Assembly (NCBI GenBank): GCA_017461475.1 | Contig: JAFTXX010000050.1 | Coordinates: forward strand, 1 to 64,000 | DNA: 64,000 bases | Source: Clostridia bacterium | GTDB taxonomy: Bacteria > Bacillota > Clostridia > Oscillospirales > CAG-272 | Direction of reading: 5' to 3' | In this document: positions 28,037 to 36,159 of the stretch, piece after piece | Numbering within the stretch: the first letter of the stretch is position 1 | Layout: every line of letters starts with the position of its first letter | Made by a program: the position numbers and the translations under genes | Notes under the pieces: model-generated | Told to the model about the DNA's origin: nothing | Databases searched by the model: none | Seen by the model: the letters and a program-made list of their open reading frames with translations, nothing else

Positions 28037-28065
28037 TTGACAAGTACACTAAAGTGTGATATTAT
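28037..28065 (+). promoter_or_regulatory. Promoter of tRNA-Leu and tRNA-fMet
   Basis: Perfect TTGACA (28037-28042), 17 bases, TATTAT (28060-28065). The palindrome ACACTAAAGTGT (28046-28057) fills the spacer. RNA would start about 20 bases before tRNA-Leu. Confidence 0.8.
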
Positions 28066-28090
28066 ATTACCGTTGCCGAAAGGTAATCGT

Positions 28091-28177
28091 GCCGGAGTGG
28101 CGGAATAGGCAGACGCCCGGGACTTAAAATCCCGTGAGGTAACACTCGTACCGGTTCGACCCCGGCCTCCGGCACCA
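28091..28177 (+). tRNA. tRNA-Leu (UAA)
   Basis: An 87-nt class II tRNA with a long variable arm. GCCGGAG pairs with CTCCGGC; the anticodon loop CTTAAAA gives UAA. Encoded CCA. First gene of a two-tRNA unit. Confidence 0.95.
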
Positions 28178-28186
28178 ATTTAATAT

Positions 28187-28264
<78 letters not shown>

Positions 28265-28267
28265 AAC

Positions 28268-28309
28268 AAAGCCTTGTGAACACTGGATTCACAAGGCTTT
28301 TTGCTTTTT
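28268..28309 (+). terminator. Element-encoded terminator for the tRNA unit
   Basis: A perfect 13-bp stem (AAAGCCTTGTGAA and complement) with a seven-base loop and a T-rich tail, just inside attL. It replaces the original chromosomal tRNA terminator, which now lies beyond attR at 38622-38661. Confidence 0.88.
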
Positions 28310-28712
28310 CTGCCATTCGGATGTAGACCGTTCTAAAAGGAAATAGTCCTGTCTTTTTGGGCGGCAAATGGGCGGCGTGAGTCAAAAAGCGAGTCAAGAA
28401 ATGAGTCAACGGTTAAAACCAAATCAAGTCAAGCACTATGAATTACCAAGTTCCCGATAGTGTTCCCTACCCTTGGGAATAGCATCGGGAATTTCTCATA
28501 ACGAGAATAGCAAAGCAATCAATCCCAAAGTCAGTTGAAAGTATGCAAATTCCCGATTTCCCATCTTAAAAACTACAACTCTACTAACTGCAAAAATACT
28601 ACTGTATGTAATTACATATCTATGCCCGATGGTCATTAGCCTTCTTGGTTAGGATATCGATGGAGAAACATTGTCGCTTCTCTTATGTTGCCGTCCATCT
28701 GCCGCCCAAACA
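28310..28712. other. Non-coding left arm of the element
   Basis: About 400 bases without a credible gene. It holds three GAGTCA direct repeats at exact 12-base spacing (28379, 28391, 28403) and a large interrupted inverted repeat TTCCCGAT...ATCGGGAA (28451-28491). Such arrays next to attL are usually integrase or excisionase arm-binding sites; that role is inferred. Confidence 0.55.
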
Positions 28713-28748
28713 GAAAAAATAGGTGTCACCCACTATGAGATGACACCT
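28713..28748 (-). terminator. Terminator after the integrase gene
   Basis: AGGTGTCA/TGACACCT stem with a 12-base loop followed by ATTTTTTC on the minus strand. Confidence 0.8.
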
Positions 28749-28780
28749 TTATTATTATCGTATTCAGTTACAGTAGCGGC

Positions 28781-29920
28781 TTATTCAGCCTTCAAAATCA
28801 TATTATCAATCTTTTCAGCAGCTTCCTTGTCCATTGATGGAAGCACATGGGTGTATGTATTTAAGGTAATATTTATATCGGCGTGTCCCAGTCTTTGTTG
28901 AACTACTTTGGGACTAACGCCAGCCTGTATCAATGCCGTAGCATTACTGTGTCTGAGACCATGGAGTCGCACATGTTGTAAATTATTCTTCTCTACAAAG
29001 CGTAGCCATTTTTGAGTCAGCGAGTCTGGTCTATACGGCTCGCCGTTCTTTTTACAGATTACATAACCGAGGTCGTGAAAACCTGCGCCGTATCTCTCTT
29101 TTTTATCGTAATATTCTTCTCGTGCTTTTTCAAGCGCAGTGATTACTTCATCGCCAACGGTGATAGTTCTGTTACCTGCTTGACTCTTCGGAGCCTTGGT
29201 TACGGTAATATCTTTAGTGACCGTTCTGCTCTCACAGATATTGATGGTCTTTGCCTCGAAGTCTATATGCGACCATTTAAGCGCATCGAGTTCACCTCTG
29301 CGAAGTCCTGTAGTAACTAACAGTAAAACCATGAGGTAAATGTCGGTATCTTCTGCTTTCTTTAATACTTCACGGATTTCTGCATTGTCGTAAACCTTAT
29401 CTTGATGCTTCACAAGCTTAGGCAGTACTGTTCCCTCACAGGGATTGTAGGGTATCATGCGCAAGATTACCGCCTTTTTAAGTGCCGCATTGAGGTTGTT
29501 ATACGCATTGCGGATTGTCTTTGGCGACAGACCGCTTTGTTGCATACCATTGATGAAAGTCTGCACATTATCAGCTTTCAACGCCTTTAAGGGAATGTGA
29601 CCGAGTGCTGGAATGATATAGTTGTTTATCTTTTCTTCGTACCCAGCCCTTGTAGAAACTGCGAGATTGGGACAATATGTAGCTAACCAATGCGTCAGCC
29701 ATTCACCGAGTTTCATTGCTGATGGTGTTGTGATGTTACCGCTTTCAAGGTCAGATATCATTTTACGAAGCATTATTTCTGCCTGCTTCTTAGTACCCTT
29801 GATTGTCTTGTATGTACGCTGACGCTTACCCGTAAGCGGATTACGCTCAACCTCAACGATGATTTGATAACTGACATCACCATTTACACCTTCTCTTTTA
29901 TGAATATGTCCTGTAGCCAT
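28781..29920 (-). CDS. int: Tyrosine recombinase (integrase)
   Basis: 379 aa phage/Tn916-type integrase. An N-terminal arm-binding AP2-like domain (YQIIVEVERNPLTGKRQRTYK, about 15-65), a core-binding SAM-like domain (about 70-150) and a catalytic domain with Arg in TTGLRRGELDAL, His-Leu-Arg-His in LHGLRHSNATAL, His in QRLGHADI and the nucleophile Tyr in TLNTYTHV. AAAGGAG precedes the ATG at eight bases. Its position beside attL and orientation away from the tRNA fit the enzyme that inserted this element. Confidence 0.95.
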   Translation of the reverse strand: MATGHIHKREGVNGDVSYQIIVEVERNPLTGKRQRTYKTIKGTKKQAEIMLRKMISDLESGNITTPSAMKLGEWLTHWLATYCPNLAVSTRAGYEEKINNYIIPALGHIPLKALKADNVQTFINGMQQSGLSPKTIRNAYNNLNAALKKAVILRMIPYNPCEGTVLPKLVKHQDKVYDNAEIREVLKKAEDTDIYLMVLLLVTTGLRRGELDALKWSHIDFEAKTINICESRTVTKDITVTKAPKSQAGNRTITVGDEVITALEKAREEYYDKKERYGAGFHDLGYVICKKNGEPYRPDSLTQKWLRFVEKNNLQHVRLHGLRHSNATALIQAGVSPKVVQQRLGHADINITLNTYTHVLPSMDKEAAEKIDNMILKAE

Positions 29921-29978
29921 TGTTTTTACTCCTTTCTTTATAATTTTATAATATATATCTCAAACAGCCAACTTATCG

Positions 29979-30167
29979 TTATGGCTCGTTCAAGTCGATG
30001 TGAATTCTGCCCTTTTTACTAAGGAAGGCGTTAAGCTTGTCCTCGCTTACTCGATACTGTCTGCCGATTTTTACGTAATCAATACCCGCGTATTTTATGA
30101 ATGCAAGTGCTGAATCATAAGAGATATTCAAACGCTCGGCAACTTCATGCGGACTTAACATTCTCAT
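29979..30167 (-). CDS. xis: Excisionase-like small DNA-binding protein
   Basis: 62 aa, MerR/excisionase-type helix-turn-helix: LSPHEVAERLNISYDSALAF, then YVKIGRQYRVSEDKLNAFL, the wing and dimer segment. Directly upstream of the integrase gene. The ATG at 30167 follows GGAGG at eight bases and overlaps the end of the DUF927 gene by 23 bases; a longer in-frame reading has no ribosome site. Expected to favour excision; not proven. Confidence 0.82.
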   Translation of the reverse strand: MRMLSPHEVAERLNISYDSALAFIKYAGIDYVKIGRQYRVSEDKLNAFLSKKGRIHIDLNEP

Positions 30168-31956
30168 TGTTAGCACCTCCGCTTTCCTGTGATGTGAAGT
30201 CAAGGTTTGCTTCATCATCAAACACATTGAAAACAAATACGTCCTCAGTTGGATCTCCCGAGGCAATTTTTCTGCTTCTTGTGGGACGGTCACTGTCACA
30301 GGAAATCAAGCCTTCCTTTTTCCATGCATTAACACAGGTTTCTTTGGTATATCCATCATCCTTCAATATTTTTTCGACAACCGATGGATATACCAATATT
30401 TCACCTACGATTACTCTGCCTGTAGACAAAACTTTTTTACGTCTGCATACCCTTCCCCAACATTCATGGCTTGATGGCTCTTGGCTTAAATCATGAAACT
30501 TCTTATAGTTCTTGCGACATTCTTCTATGACTTTTTGATAGCTCGCCATGCCCGAATTACGCTTCTGACCATGCTTGCCTTCATATTCCAAGAAGAAATC
30601 TATAATAGCATCCTTACTAAAGGATACTCCTAACGCCAACTCTGCTAAATCCGCCGTTGTAAGAAACAATGCAACAAACTTAGCAATAAATCTCTCTTTT
30701 GACGGAGTATCAATCCAAATATCAGAAAGACCTTCTCGATAGCTTTTATATATCGAAAGCACATGCTTCATGCCGCCGTTATTAAGGATAAATTCGGCAA
30801 GCATGGGAGCCGCATGACCGTTATGCTTGCAACAAACCGCCTTTATATTGTCAGCATGTTGTGCACTACTTGTCATCGGATTGTTAAGTTCCAAAACTCG
30901 GATTTTCAATCCATCGTCTTGGGTTTTGCACCTATCCAGCAGAGAATGCTCACCTACGCTTATGATAGTGGTGGAATAACCTTCTGCAATGTATTCTTGC
31001 ATATTAGCGTCTTTGCGTTTCTTATCAGTGCCTTCACTCAAGTTGTAAATTATGCGTGTAGCATCTTTACATTCAAGCTTACCTAGCTCGTTAAGAATAA
31101 TCACGCTACCACGGTTACCTGCACAACTGCCAACAACTGCGTTTTCAGTCGCACTCCAACTGCCGTATACGCTTTGCCATTTAACAGCCATGCCATTCTC
31201 GTCTGTGGTATGGATTTCCCCATCAAAAGGCTCGCCTGCCGTCGAAGCCGCCAAAAAAGCACCCGTAGACTTACCTGTACCTGTGGTACCACACAAGTGA
31301 ACGATGGGATTTTCATGTGTAGTAGCTGATGATATTAAACCATTAACCACCGCAGATAAAGCCGCCAAAAGAACGATTTCAAGAGGGATATGACCGATTA
31401 CCTGTTGTAACACCATTGACTTCCATGTTTCAAATGAGCCCATTGGCGTTACCTTTAGATTGCCGACATATCTCGCCGTATAATCACCGAGCATCTCACT
31501 TGCACGATAGCAAAGAACTTTTTTAAACAAACCTGTCTGTGCATCCTTAACCTTCATAGTCTTCCAACCGAGATGTTCATAGACTTTTTGAGAACCTTGT
31601 CCATTGGCTTCCATATCTTGCTCTTGCAAACGAAGCGTATCAACAAAGATATCGAAGTTTTTCTTTGAAACATCTGCACCTGCATCTGATAACTCTTGAA
31701 TCAGCTCATAGCCAACGAGATTTTTTCTATTAACCTTTATGACTTTTTCTTCTCCAAGATAATTAAACTGTAGGTGCAGTGTAACCGACTCGGTTTCAAT
31801 GTTTGAAGTCACCGATTGTACATAAACCGCTTTGCCAAGAGATACAAAAACCGTCTCGTCATCGGTATCTTTCTTTTTAACGATTTTCCAATAACCATAG
31901 TAACCGTCCTCAATACCTGCACTTGTGGCTATAGCATGTGAATTGTTAACAAACAT
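30145..31956 (-). CDS. DUF927-domain ATPase (helicase-like)
   Basis: 603 aa. The centre holds a DUF927-type P-loop domain: YEHLGWKTM, then Walker A CGTTGTGKSTGAFLA and the Walker-B-like VIILNELGKLE. The C-terminal part (about 440-600) contains a winged-helix-like region (EKILKDDGYTKETCVNAWKK). DUF927 proteins are common on plasmids and integrative elements and are thought to act in replication, probably as helicases. I chose the ATG at 31956, overlapping the upstream gene by 11 bases, over a longer start. Confidence 0.82.
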   Translation of the reverse strand: MFVNNSHAIATSAGIEDGYYGYWKIVKKKDTDDETVFVSLGKAVYVQSVTSNIETESVTLHLQFNYLGEEKVIKVNRKNLVGYELIQELSDAGADVSKKNFDIFVDTLRLQEQDMEANGQGSQKVYEHLGWKTMKVKDAQTGLFKKVLCYRASEMLGDYTARYVGNLKVTPMGSFETWKSMVLQQVIGHIPLEIVLLAALSAVVNGLISSATTHENPIVHLCGTTGTGKSTGAFLAASTAGEPFDGEIHTTDENGMAVKWQSVYGSWSATENAVVGSCAGNRGSVIILNELGKLECKDATRIIYNLSEGTDKKRKDANMQEYIAEGYSTTIISVGEHSLLDRCKTQDDGLKIRVLELNNPMTSSAQHADNIKAVCCKHNGHAAPMLAEFILNNGGMKHVLSIYKSYREGLSDIWIDTPSKERFIAKFVALFLTTADLAELALGVSFSKDAIIDFFLEYEGKHGQKRNSGMASYQKVIEECRKNYKKFHDLSQEPSSHECWGRVCRRKKVLSTGRVIVGEILVYPSVVEKILKDDGYTKETCVNAWKKEGLISCDSDRPTRSRKIASGDPTEDVFVFNVFDDEANLDFTSQESGGANNENVKSA

Positions 31957-32434
31957 ACTTCTCACCGCCTTCCATGCACAATGCGGAGTATGTAAAGCCG
32001 AAGTCATAAATGTAAAAGCAATACTCAAGCATTAAACGATCCATTGCTTCGTTAATTTCATTAATCAAACTTTGACTCAAATGGTAATCATCCGATCTCA
32101 CCAACAGCTTGGGGAGAAGCGGCATTAGACGCAGTTTCTTTGCATCATCATTTGATTGATTAATAATATTAAATACCCTTGTCATTGCCCTACAGAAATA
32201 TTCCTTTAGGTCTTCAAAGGCTTTTTCATCTACAAGCATGTTGCTTGCATATACTGCCGCCATTGCTTCTTCGGTGTCACGAGGATACTTCTCTACAACT
32301 TCTTGAATTGCCCCCATACCCTCAATCATGAGCAAAAACGCCAACATGATATAGTCCTTACCTGCAACCTCTTCAAGACTTGTGCCCTTAACAATACAAA
32401 TGCCCTCACGAGCTTCAAAAAATGTTTTCTTCAT
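31946..32434 (-). CDS. Element protein of unknown function, 162 aa
   Basis: All-helical, acidic, no motif I recognise. GGAGG lies eight bases before the ATG. It is the first gene of the left operon, overlaps the DUF927 gene, and begins just after a promoter with a perfect 15-bp palindrome. It may assist the DUF927 ATPase; that is only contextual. Confidence 0.7.
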   Translation of the reverse strand: MKKTFFEAREGICIVKGTSLEEVAGKDYIMLAFLLMIEGMGAIQEVVEKYPRDTEEAMAAVYASNMLVDEKAFEDLKEYFCRAMTRVFNIINQSNDDAKKLRLMPLLPKLLVRSDDYHLSQSLINEINEAMDRLMLEYCFYIYDFGFTYSALCMEGGEKYVC

Positions 32435-32460
32435 AGCGAAAACCTCCTAAAATATTTTTT

Positions 32461-32512
32461 GCAAGCACTGCTTGCGTTTCTATATTATACTCCAGTAATT
32501 TAAAATGAACAA
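32461..32512 (-). promoter_or_regulatory. Promoter and operator of the left operon
   Basis: Minus-strand TTGTTC (32507-32512), 17 bases, TATAAT (32484-32489), followed downstream by the perfect palindrome GCAAGCAGTGCTTGC (32461-32475), placed where a repressor would block elongation or initiation. Confidence 0.65.
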
Positions 32513-32723
32513 ACCGCAAAACAAGCCAAATTCGGGAATTTATTTTTTCGCCAACCTCAACCTCCCGACTCCATCGTCGCCGAAGTGCCTTACCAAAAAC
32601 TGTAAGTCTTGTGTTTTTCCGTACTTTCTTTTATTTTCTCGTTTTTTCTCTTGTTTTCTCCTTTTTTATTCTCAAATCACTATTTGTAAGAATATCATTT
32701 TTGCTTATATATTATTATTTGGA

Positions 32724-32756
32724 AAACTATAGCGGTACCTATGACCGCTATAGTTT
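32724..32756. promoter_or_regulatory. 13-bp inverted repeat before the plus-strand gene pair
   Basis: AAACTATAGCGGT pairs with ACCGCTATAGTTT around seven bases, 27 bases before the gene start. No U-run follows, so it is either an operator or a structured leader. Confidence 0.5.
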
Positions 32757-32782
32757 ATTTCTTTATCAGGAGATATTAACAG

Positions 32783-33127
32783 TTGCTTTATCGTATTGGA
32801 ACTTTAGAGGGAATCGCCAAGGTATCTTTTCTTTTTCCCATCGAGATTACAGAAAAACTTACTGAATGTATCACCATTTTGGATGATGCCTATGGTACTG
32901 ACAGGGATTATTTACATATCGGCGGCTATGCCCTGCTCGCTCAAACCCGTGAGGACTTTTCTGCAATTCAGGACATTACCAAAAATCCGTATGAATGGAT
33001 TATTCAGCTACATGATTATCTTTGCATCCTATATCTTTTAGGTGATGATTTCTCAGTAGTACTCTTTTTACCCACCGCTGTTGCACCTGACAATATCAAG
33101 AAACATTTACAAGGAGAAAAACTATGA
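32783..33127 (+). CDS. Element protein of unknown function, 114 aa
   Basis: Starts with TTG ten bases after AGGAG. Soluble alpha/beta protein (LHIGGYALLAQTREDFSAIQ; VVLFLPTAVAPDNI) with no recognised family. It overlaps the DUF1643 gene by four bases, so the two are co-translated and probably work together. Confidence 0.68.
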   Translation: MLYRIGTLEGIAKVSFLFPIEITEKLTECITILDDAYGTDRDYLHIGGYALLAQTREDFSAIQDITKNPYEWIIQLHDYLCILYLLGDDFSVVLFLPTAVAPDNIKKHLQGEKL

Positions 33128-33729
33128 CATCTATTGCAACCACACTAACTACTAAAGCAGTTTTCTCTGCTGATGGTAGTAAACGTTTCCTTTTGAACAA
33201 AGAATGGGACTCTACCAAACCTATGCTCACCATTATCATGCTCGCACCGAGTGATGCATCGGGAATTGAACTTGATAGCACCACCTTGCTTGTTCTCAAC
33301 AACACCGCTCGACTCGGTTATGGTAGCGTAAGCATCGTTAATTTATTTGCTACTCTCAATGACTTTTCCCTCTCCGATGCAGAAGATGAAGACACCGAGA
33401 ATATGGAAGTTATTCTTGCAGAAGCTAAGAAATGCGATACTCTCGTTTATGCTCCAGGTGTTGGCAAAGCAAAAAATCAAGCATTTCAAGAACGCTCCAT
33501 GCAAGTGCTTGAACAGTTGAAACCATATTCCAAAAAGTTAATGTGCATTGGAAACAGTACAGGCTCAGTTAAACTTATGCATCCATTAGCACCTGTAGTG
33601 AGAACATGGCATTTACACAGCATCTCTATAGAAGAAGCCTTGCAAATCTCGACAAATGATACCGTCAAGAAAACACCTAAGCAAAAAAAGAACAACAAAG
33701 AAAAAAGCTCACCTGCCTCACAAAAGTGA
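33124..33729 (+). CDS. DUF1643-domain protein
   Basis: 201 aa. KRFLLNKEWDSTKPMLTIIM, LAPSDASGIELDSTT, ARLGYGSVSIVNLFA and YAPGVGKAKNQAF are characteristic of DUF1643, a small family often found on phages and islands, possibly a nucleotide or nucleoside-related enzyme. The C-terminus ends in a lysine-rich tail. Function unknown. A terminator repeat follows the stop. Confidence 0.85.
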   Translation: MTSIATTLTTKAVFSADGSKRFLLNKEWDSTKPMLTIIMLAPSDASGIELDSTTLLVLNNTARLGYGSVSIVNLFATLNDFSLSDAEDEDTENMEVILAEAKKCDTLVYAPGVGKAKNQAFQERSMQVLEQLKPYSKKLMCIGNSTGSVKLMHPLAPVVRTWHLHSISIEEALQISTNDTVKKTPKQKKNNKEKSSPASQK

Positions 33730-33784
33730 GGTAGGGAGCCTTTTCATAGGAACACAGAAAACGAAGGAGTTTGTGTGTTCCTAA
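33705..33784. repeat. Terminator-hairpin spacer repeat, copy 1
   Basis: A GCTC-ACCTGCCTCAC hairpin with U-runs on both strands, followed by GGGAGCCTTTTCATAGG and the inverted repeat TAGGAACACA...TGTGTTCCTA (33747-33783). It ends the convergent DUF1643 and 346-aa genes, and its last bases are the stop codon of the latter. Related to copies at 34860 and 36020. Confidence 0.8.
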
Positions 33785-34821
33785 TTATCATTTTTGTCTC
33801 TATCTTTTAGTCCTGCCAGTTGCATTATTTCATCAATTTTACCACAATCACGCATATATGCGGCTCTATCTTCCAACAAGACCACACTATGACTTCGTAG
33901 CAAATCATCCATATAAATACGCCCTTGCAAATAATTATTCAGCGCGAGCAAAAACTTTTCTTTTCCTTCAAGCTCTTCGTGATAGTATTCCAAGTTTAAG
34001 TATTCGTGACCGTGGTCACAAACTATCTCGCCGTAATCATCCTGTTGCCATATGGTAGTTTGCATGTCTGTCCAGTCACCGCCATTAGTAACAAGCCTAT
34101 TTACATAATTGGTATAGTCAACACCACACTCGCACTCTGTCCAATACGGAATACTTCTCAGCACAAACGGCTTTTTCTTTGTATCGGTTGCAACAGTAAC
34201 AATATCGCCTTGCTTAAACGGTGTAGGAATTTTAACCCACATGTTATAAAATCCATACGGACAGTTTAATATTTTTCTTTCGTCATCATCGTTAACGTCA
34301 AAATCAATGTCATACGGTTCCAAAGTTTTAGTAAAATATATTTCCGCACTAATTGTCTCTTCATTGGGATTATGAAGTACTGTTCGCCGCCTTACCTTAA
34401 CTTTTAATATCTCATTATAAGAATCGTCGTCTACCTTTGCCTGAATAGCCGAAATACAGGTATTGTACTCACCGAAAAACTGCTCACTTTTCACCCATTC
34501 TCCCAAGTTTTTGTTAAACACTTCATATGTGTAAAAGCAATCTGCTTTACTTGTGCAAAAATCCGCAACAAGCTCTTTTTGTAGTCTCATATATTCACGC
34601 AAGAAATTATGCAAACTATGGTCATCAAAATCCCAATTCGAAGGAAGTGACTCATCAGCCATTGTATCTATAATTTCTTGCCATGCACTATGTTTTTGCT
34701 TGATTGTATGTGTATGGCTACTCCAAATGATATATGCGGTTTCCGTTGCGGTGAATTTGTAATCAAGTTTGCGACAATGTTCAGCAATATCAGCAGAGTC
34801 AAAAAAATCGTATATGTTCAT
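33781..34821 (-). CDS. MNIYDFF-type protein, unknown function, partner of the FtsZ module
   Basis: 346 aa. Begins MNIYDFFDSADIAEHCRKL, a start I have seen in hypothetical proteins of gut Firmicutes that have no assigned function. The N-terminal 60 residues look helical; the middle (about 100-230) is beta-rich with conserved Cys and Trp (YWTECECGVDYTNYV) and a DHGHEYLNLEYY segment; no enzyme motif is clear. AGGTG lies four bases before this ATG, which I prefer to an in-frame ATG nine codons earlier without a ribosome site. A truncated copy lies at 35892-35990. Confidence 0.75.
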   Translation of the reverse strand: MNIYDFFDSADIAEHCRKLDYKFTATETAYIIWSSHTHTIKQKHSAWQEIIDTMADESLPSNWDFDDHSLHNFLREYMRLQKELVADFCTSKADCFYTYEVFNKNLGEWVKSEQFFGEYNTCISAIQAKVDDDSYNEILKVKVRRRTVLHNPNEETISAEIYFTKTLEPYDIDFDVNDDDERKILNCPYGFYNMWVKIPTPFKQGDIVTVATDTKKKPFVLRSIPYWTECECGVDYTNYVNRLVTNGGDWTDMQTTIWQQDDYGEIVCDHGHEYLNLEYYHEELEGKEKFLLALNNYLQGRIYMDDLLRSHSVVLLEDRAAYMRDCGKIDEIMQLAGLKDRDKNDN

Positions 34822-34859
34822 TGTACACCTAAATTTAAATTCTCTCATGTTCTAAGAAA

Positions 34860-34928
34860 AAACGTCCCTACCTCACTTCGGCAAGATAGGGAGCCTTTTC
34901 ATAGGAAACGGGAGTTTGTATGTTCCTT
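34860..34928. repeat. Terminator-hairpin spacer repeat, copy 2
   Basis: Between the FtsZ gene and the 346-aa gene. A CCCTACCTCACTT...AGATAGGG hairpin followed on the minus strand by GTTTTTTC, then GAGCCTTTTCATAGG and a degenerate tail hairpin. It could attenuate transcription from the FtsZ gene into the 346-aa gene. Confidence 0.75.
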
Positions 34929-34944
34929 ATTATCAATTCATATG

Positions 34945-35895
34945 TCACTTGGCAGCATGTGTTGCTATCAATACAGCCTTTATATCAGCATCCTGCGCTT
35001 CGTTAATGTTTACGCCAAAAATAAAGTTGACATTGAGGTCAGCCGCATCAGACAATGCAGTGGAAATCTCATCTATTTCTGCAAGCGAAATATCTTGAGA
35101 TATTGTAATATATAGCAATATTCCTGTAGCATTTTCAACCGAGGAATTAAGCAAATTGTTTGTCTTCAAGCAAGTAACGATTTTATTCACACGGTCTATC
35201 CCAGAAGCTTTAGCGGTTACAGTATGCATATACCCAGAGGCTTTAATAATACTGCTCACATCAGCAAAATCGCAGTTAATATAAGCGCTTTGCTGAATTA
35301 CTTCAACAATATTCTTAATAACCTGTGCAAGCACATCATCTACTGTAGAGAAAGCATTGTCCAAAGTAATTTTTGTCCACGAAAATTTTTTGATGTTTTC
35401 GTTAGGTATCACAATCAATGAATCCACACAGTTTTCAAGTTTTGTAATGCCTGACAATGCATTCTTCATTCTCTTATTTCCTTCAAAAGAAAAAGGCAAA
35501 GTAACAACAGCTACTGTCAATATACCAAGGTTCTTTGCAATCTTTGCTACTATCGGTGCCGCTCCCGTTCCAGTACCGCCGCCCATACCTGCAGTTATAA
35601 AAAGTATATCGCAATCCTGAATTGCCTTTTCAATTTCTTTTCTACTTTCTTCTGCCGCAAGCTCGCCCACCTCAAAATTAGCACCTGCACCATGACCTTT
35701 TGTCGAATACCGTCCAATTTGAAGCTTAATGCTTGCGTTAGATTTTTTTACTGCACCATTATTTGTATTTGCTGATATGTATTCAGTCATCGGTATGTTC
35801 TGCGTTATCAAACGATTCACTGTGTTGCTTCCACCACCGCCGACACCTATTATTTTAATTCTAATCGCATTCTTGTCAGTTTTATTAGCGTTCAT
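34945..35895 (-). CDS. FtsZ-family GTPase without C-terminal tail, element-encoded
   Basis: 316 aa tubulin/FtsZ protein. Nucleotide-binding loops are intact: GVGGGGSN (residues 17-24), GHGAGANFEVG (67-77) and the signature GMGGGTGTG (103-111). The synergy loop that completes the next subunit's active site is present as N207-C-D209-F-A-D212. The T3 loop reads NTN instead of NTD. It stops right after the FtsZ fold and lacks the linker and C-terminal peptide that bind FtsA, SepF or ZapA, so it cannot recruit division partners in the normal way. AGGA lies seven bases before the ATG; the start overlaps the stop of a 32-codon remnant ORF. Probably polymerises; role unknown. Confidence 0.92.
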   Translation of the reverse strand: MNANKTDKNAIRIKIIGVGGGGSNTVNRLITQNIPMTEYISANTNNGAVKKSNASIKLQIGRYSTKGHGAGANFEVGELAAEESRKEIEKAIQDCDILFITAGMGGGTGTGAAPIVAKIAKNLGILTVAVVTLPFSFEGNKRMKNALSGITKLENCVDSLIVIPNENIKKFSWTKITLDNAFSTVDDVLAQVIKNIVEVIQQSAYINCDFADVSSIIKASGYMHTVTAKASGIDRVNKIVTCLKTNNLLNSSVENATGILLYITISQDISLAEIDEISTALSDAADLNVNFIFGVNINEAQDADIKAVLIATHAAK

Positions 35896-35990
35896 GCATT
35901 TTTCCTATCGTAGTTTTTATTAAATTTGTAATTGTTCTTGGAACAATATTCAACAGCATCGCAAAAGTTAAAGACTTCGTATATATTCAT
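35892..35990 (-). pseudogene. Truncated copy of the MNIYDFF gene, now a possible leader ORF
   Basis: 32 codons beginning MNIYEVFNFCDAVEYCSKNN, clearly related to the start of the 346-aa protein; even the upstream bases (TGTACA before the ATG) are shared. It then ends abruptly, and its TGA overlaps the FtsZ ATG (ATGA), so ribosomes finishing it could restart on FtsZ. The ribosome site of the intact gene (AGGTG) is changed to ATGTG here, suggesting weak translation. Confidence 0.8.
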
Positions 35991-36019
35991 TGTACACATA
36001 AACTTAGCTTCTCTCATAT

Positions 36020-36108
36020 TCTGAGAAAAAGTTCCCGACCATGCTTCAACAAGATAGAGAGCCTTTCATAGGAACACAGAAAACGAGGGAGTTTGTGTGT
36101 TCCTATTT
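36020..36108. repeat. Terminator-hairpin spacer repeat, copy 3
   Basis: After the pseudo-FtsZ gene. Same tail as copy 1 (TAGGAACACA...TGTGTTCCTA, 36070-36106) and a decayed version of the upstream stem (one arm mutated), with GAACTTTTTC on the minus strand. Confidence 0.78.
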
Positions 36109-36159
36109 TGTCACAATAAATCTCATATAGAATTATTGACGAACCTATGTATATTATTT

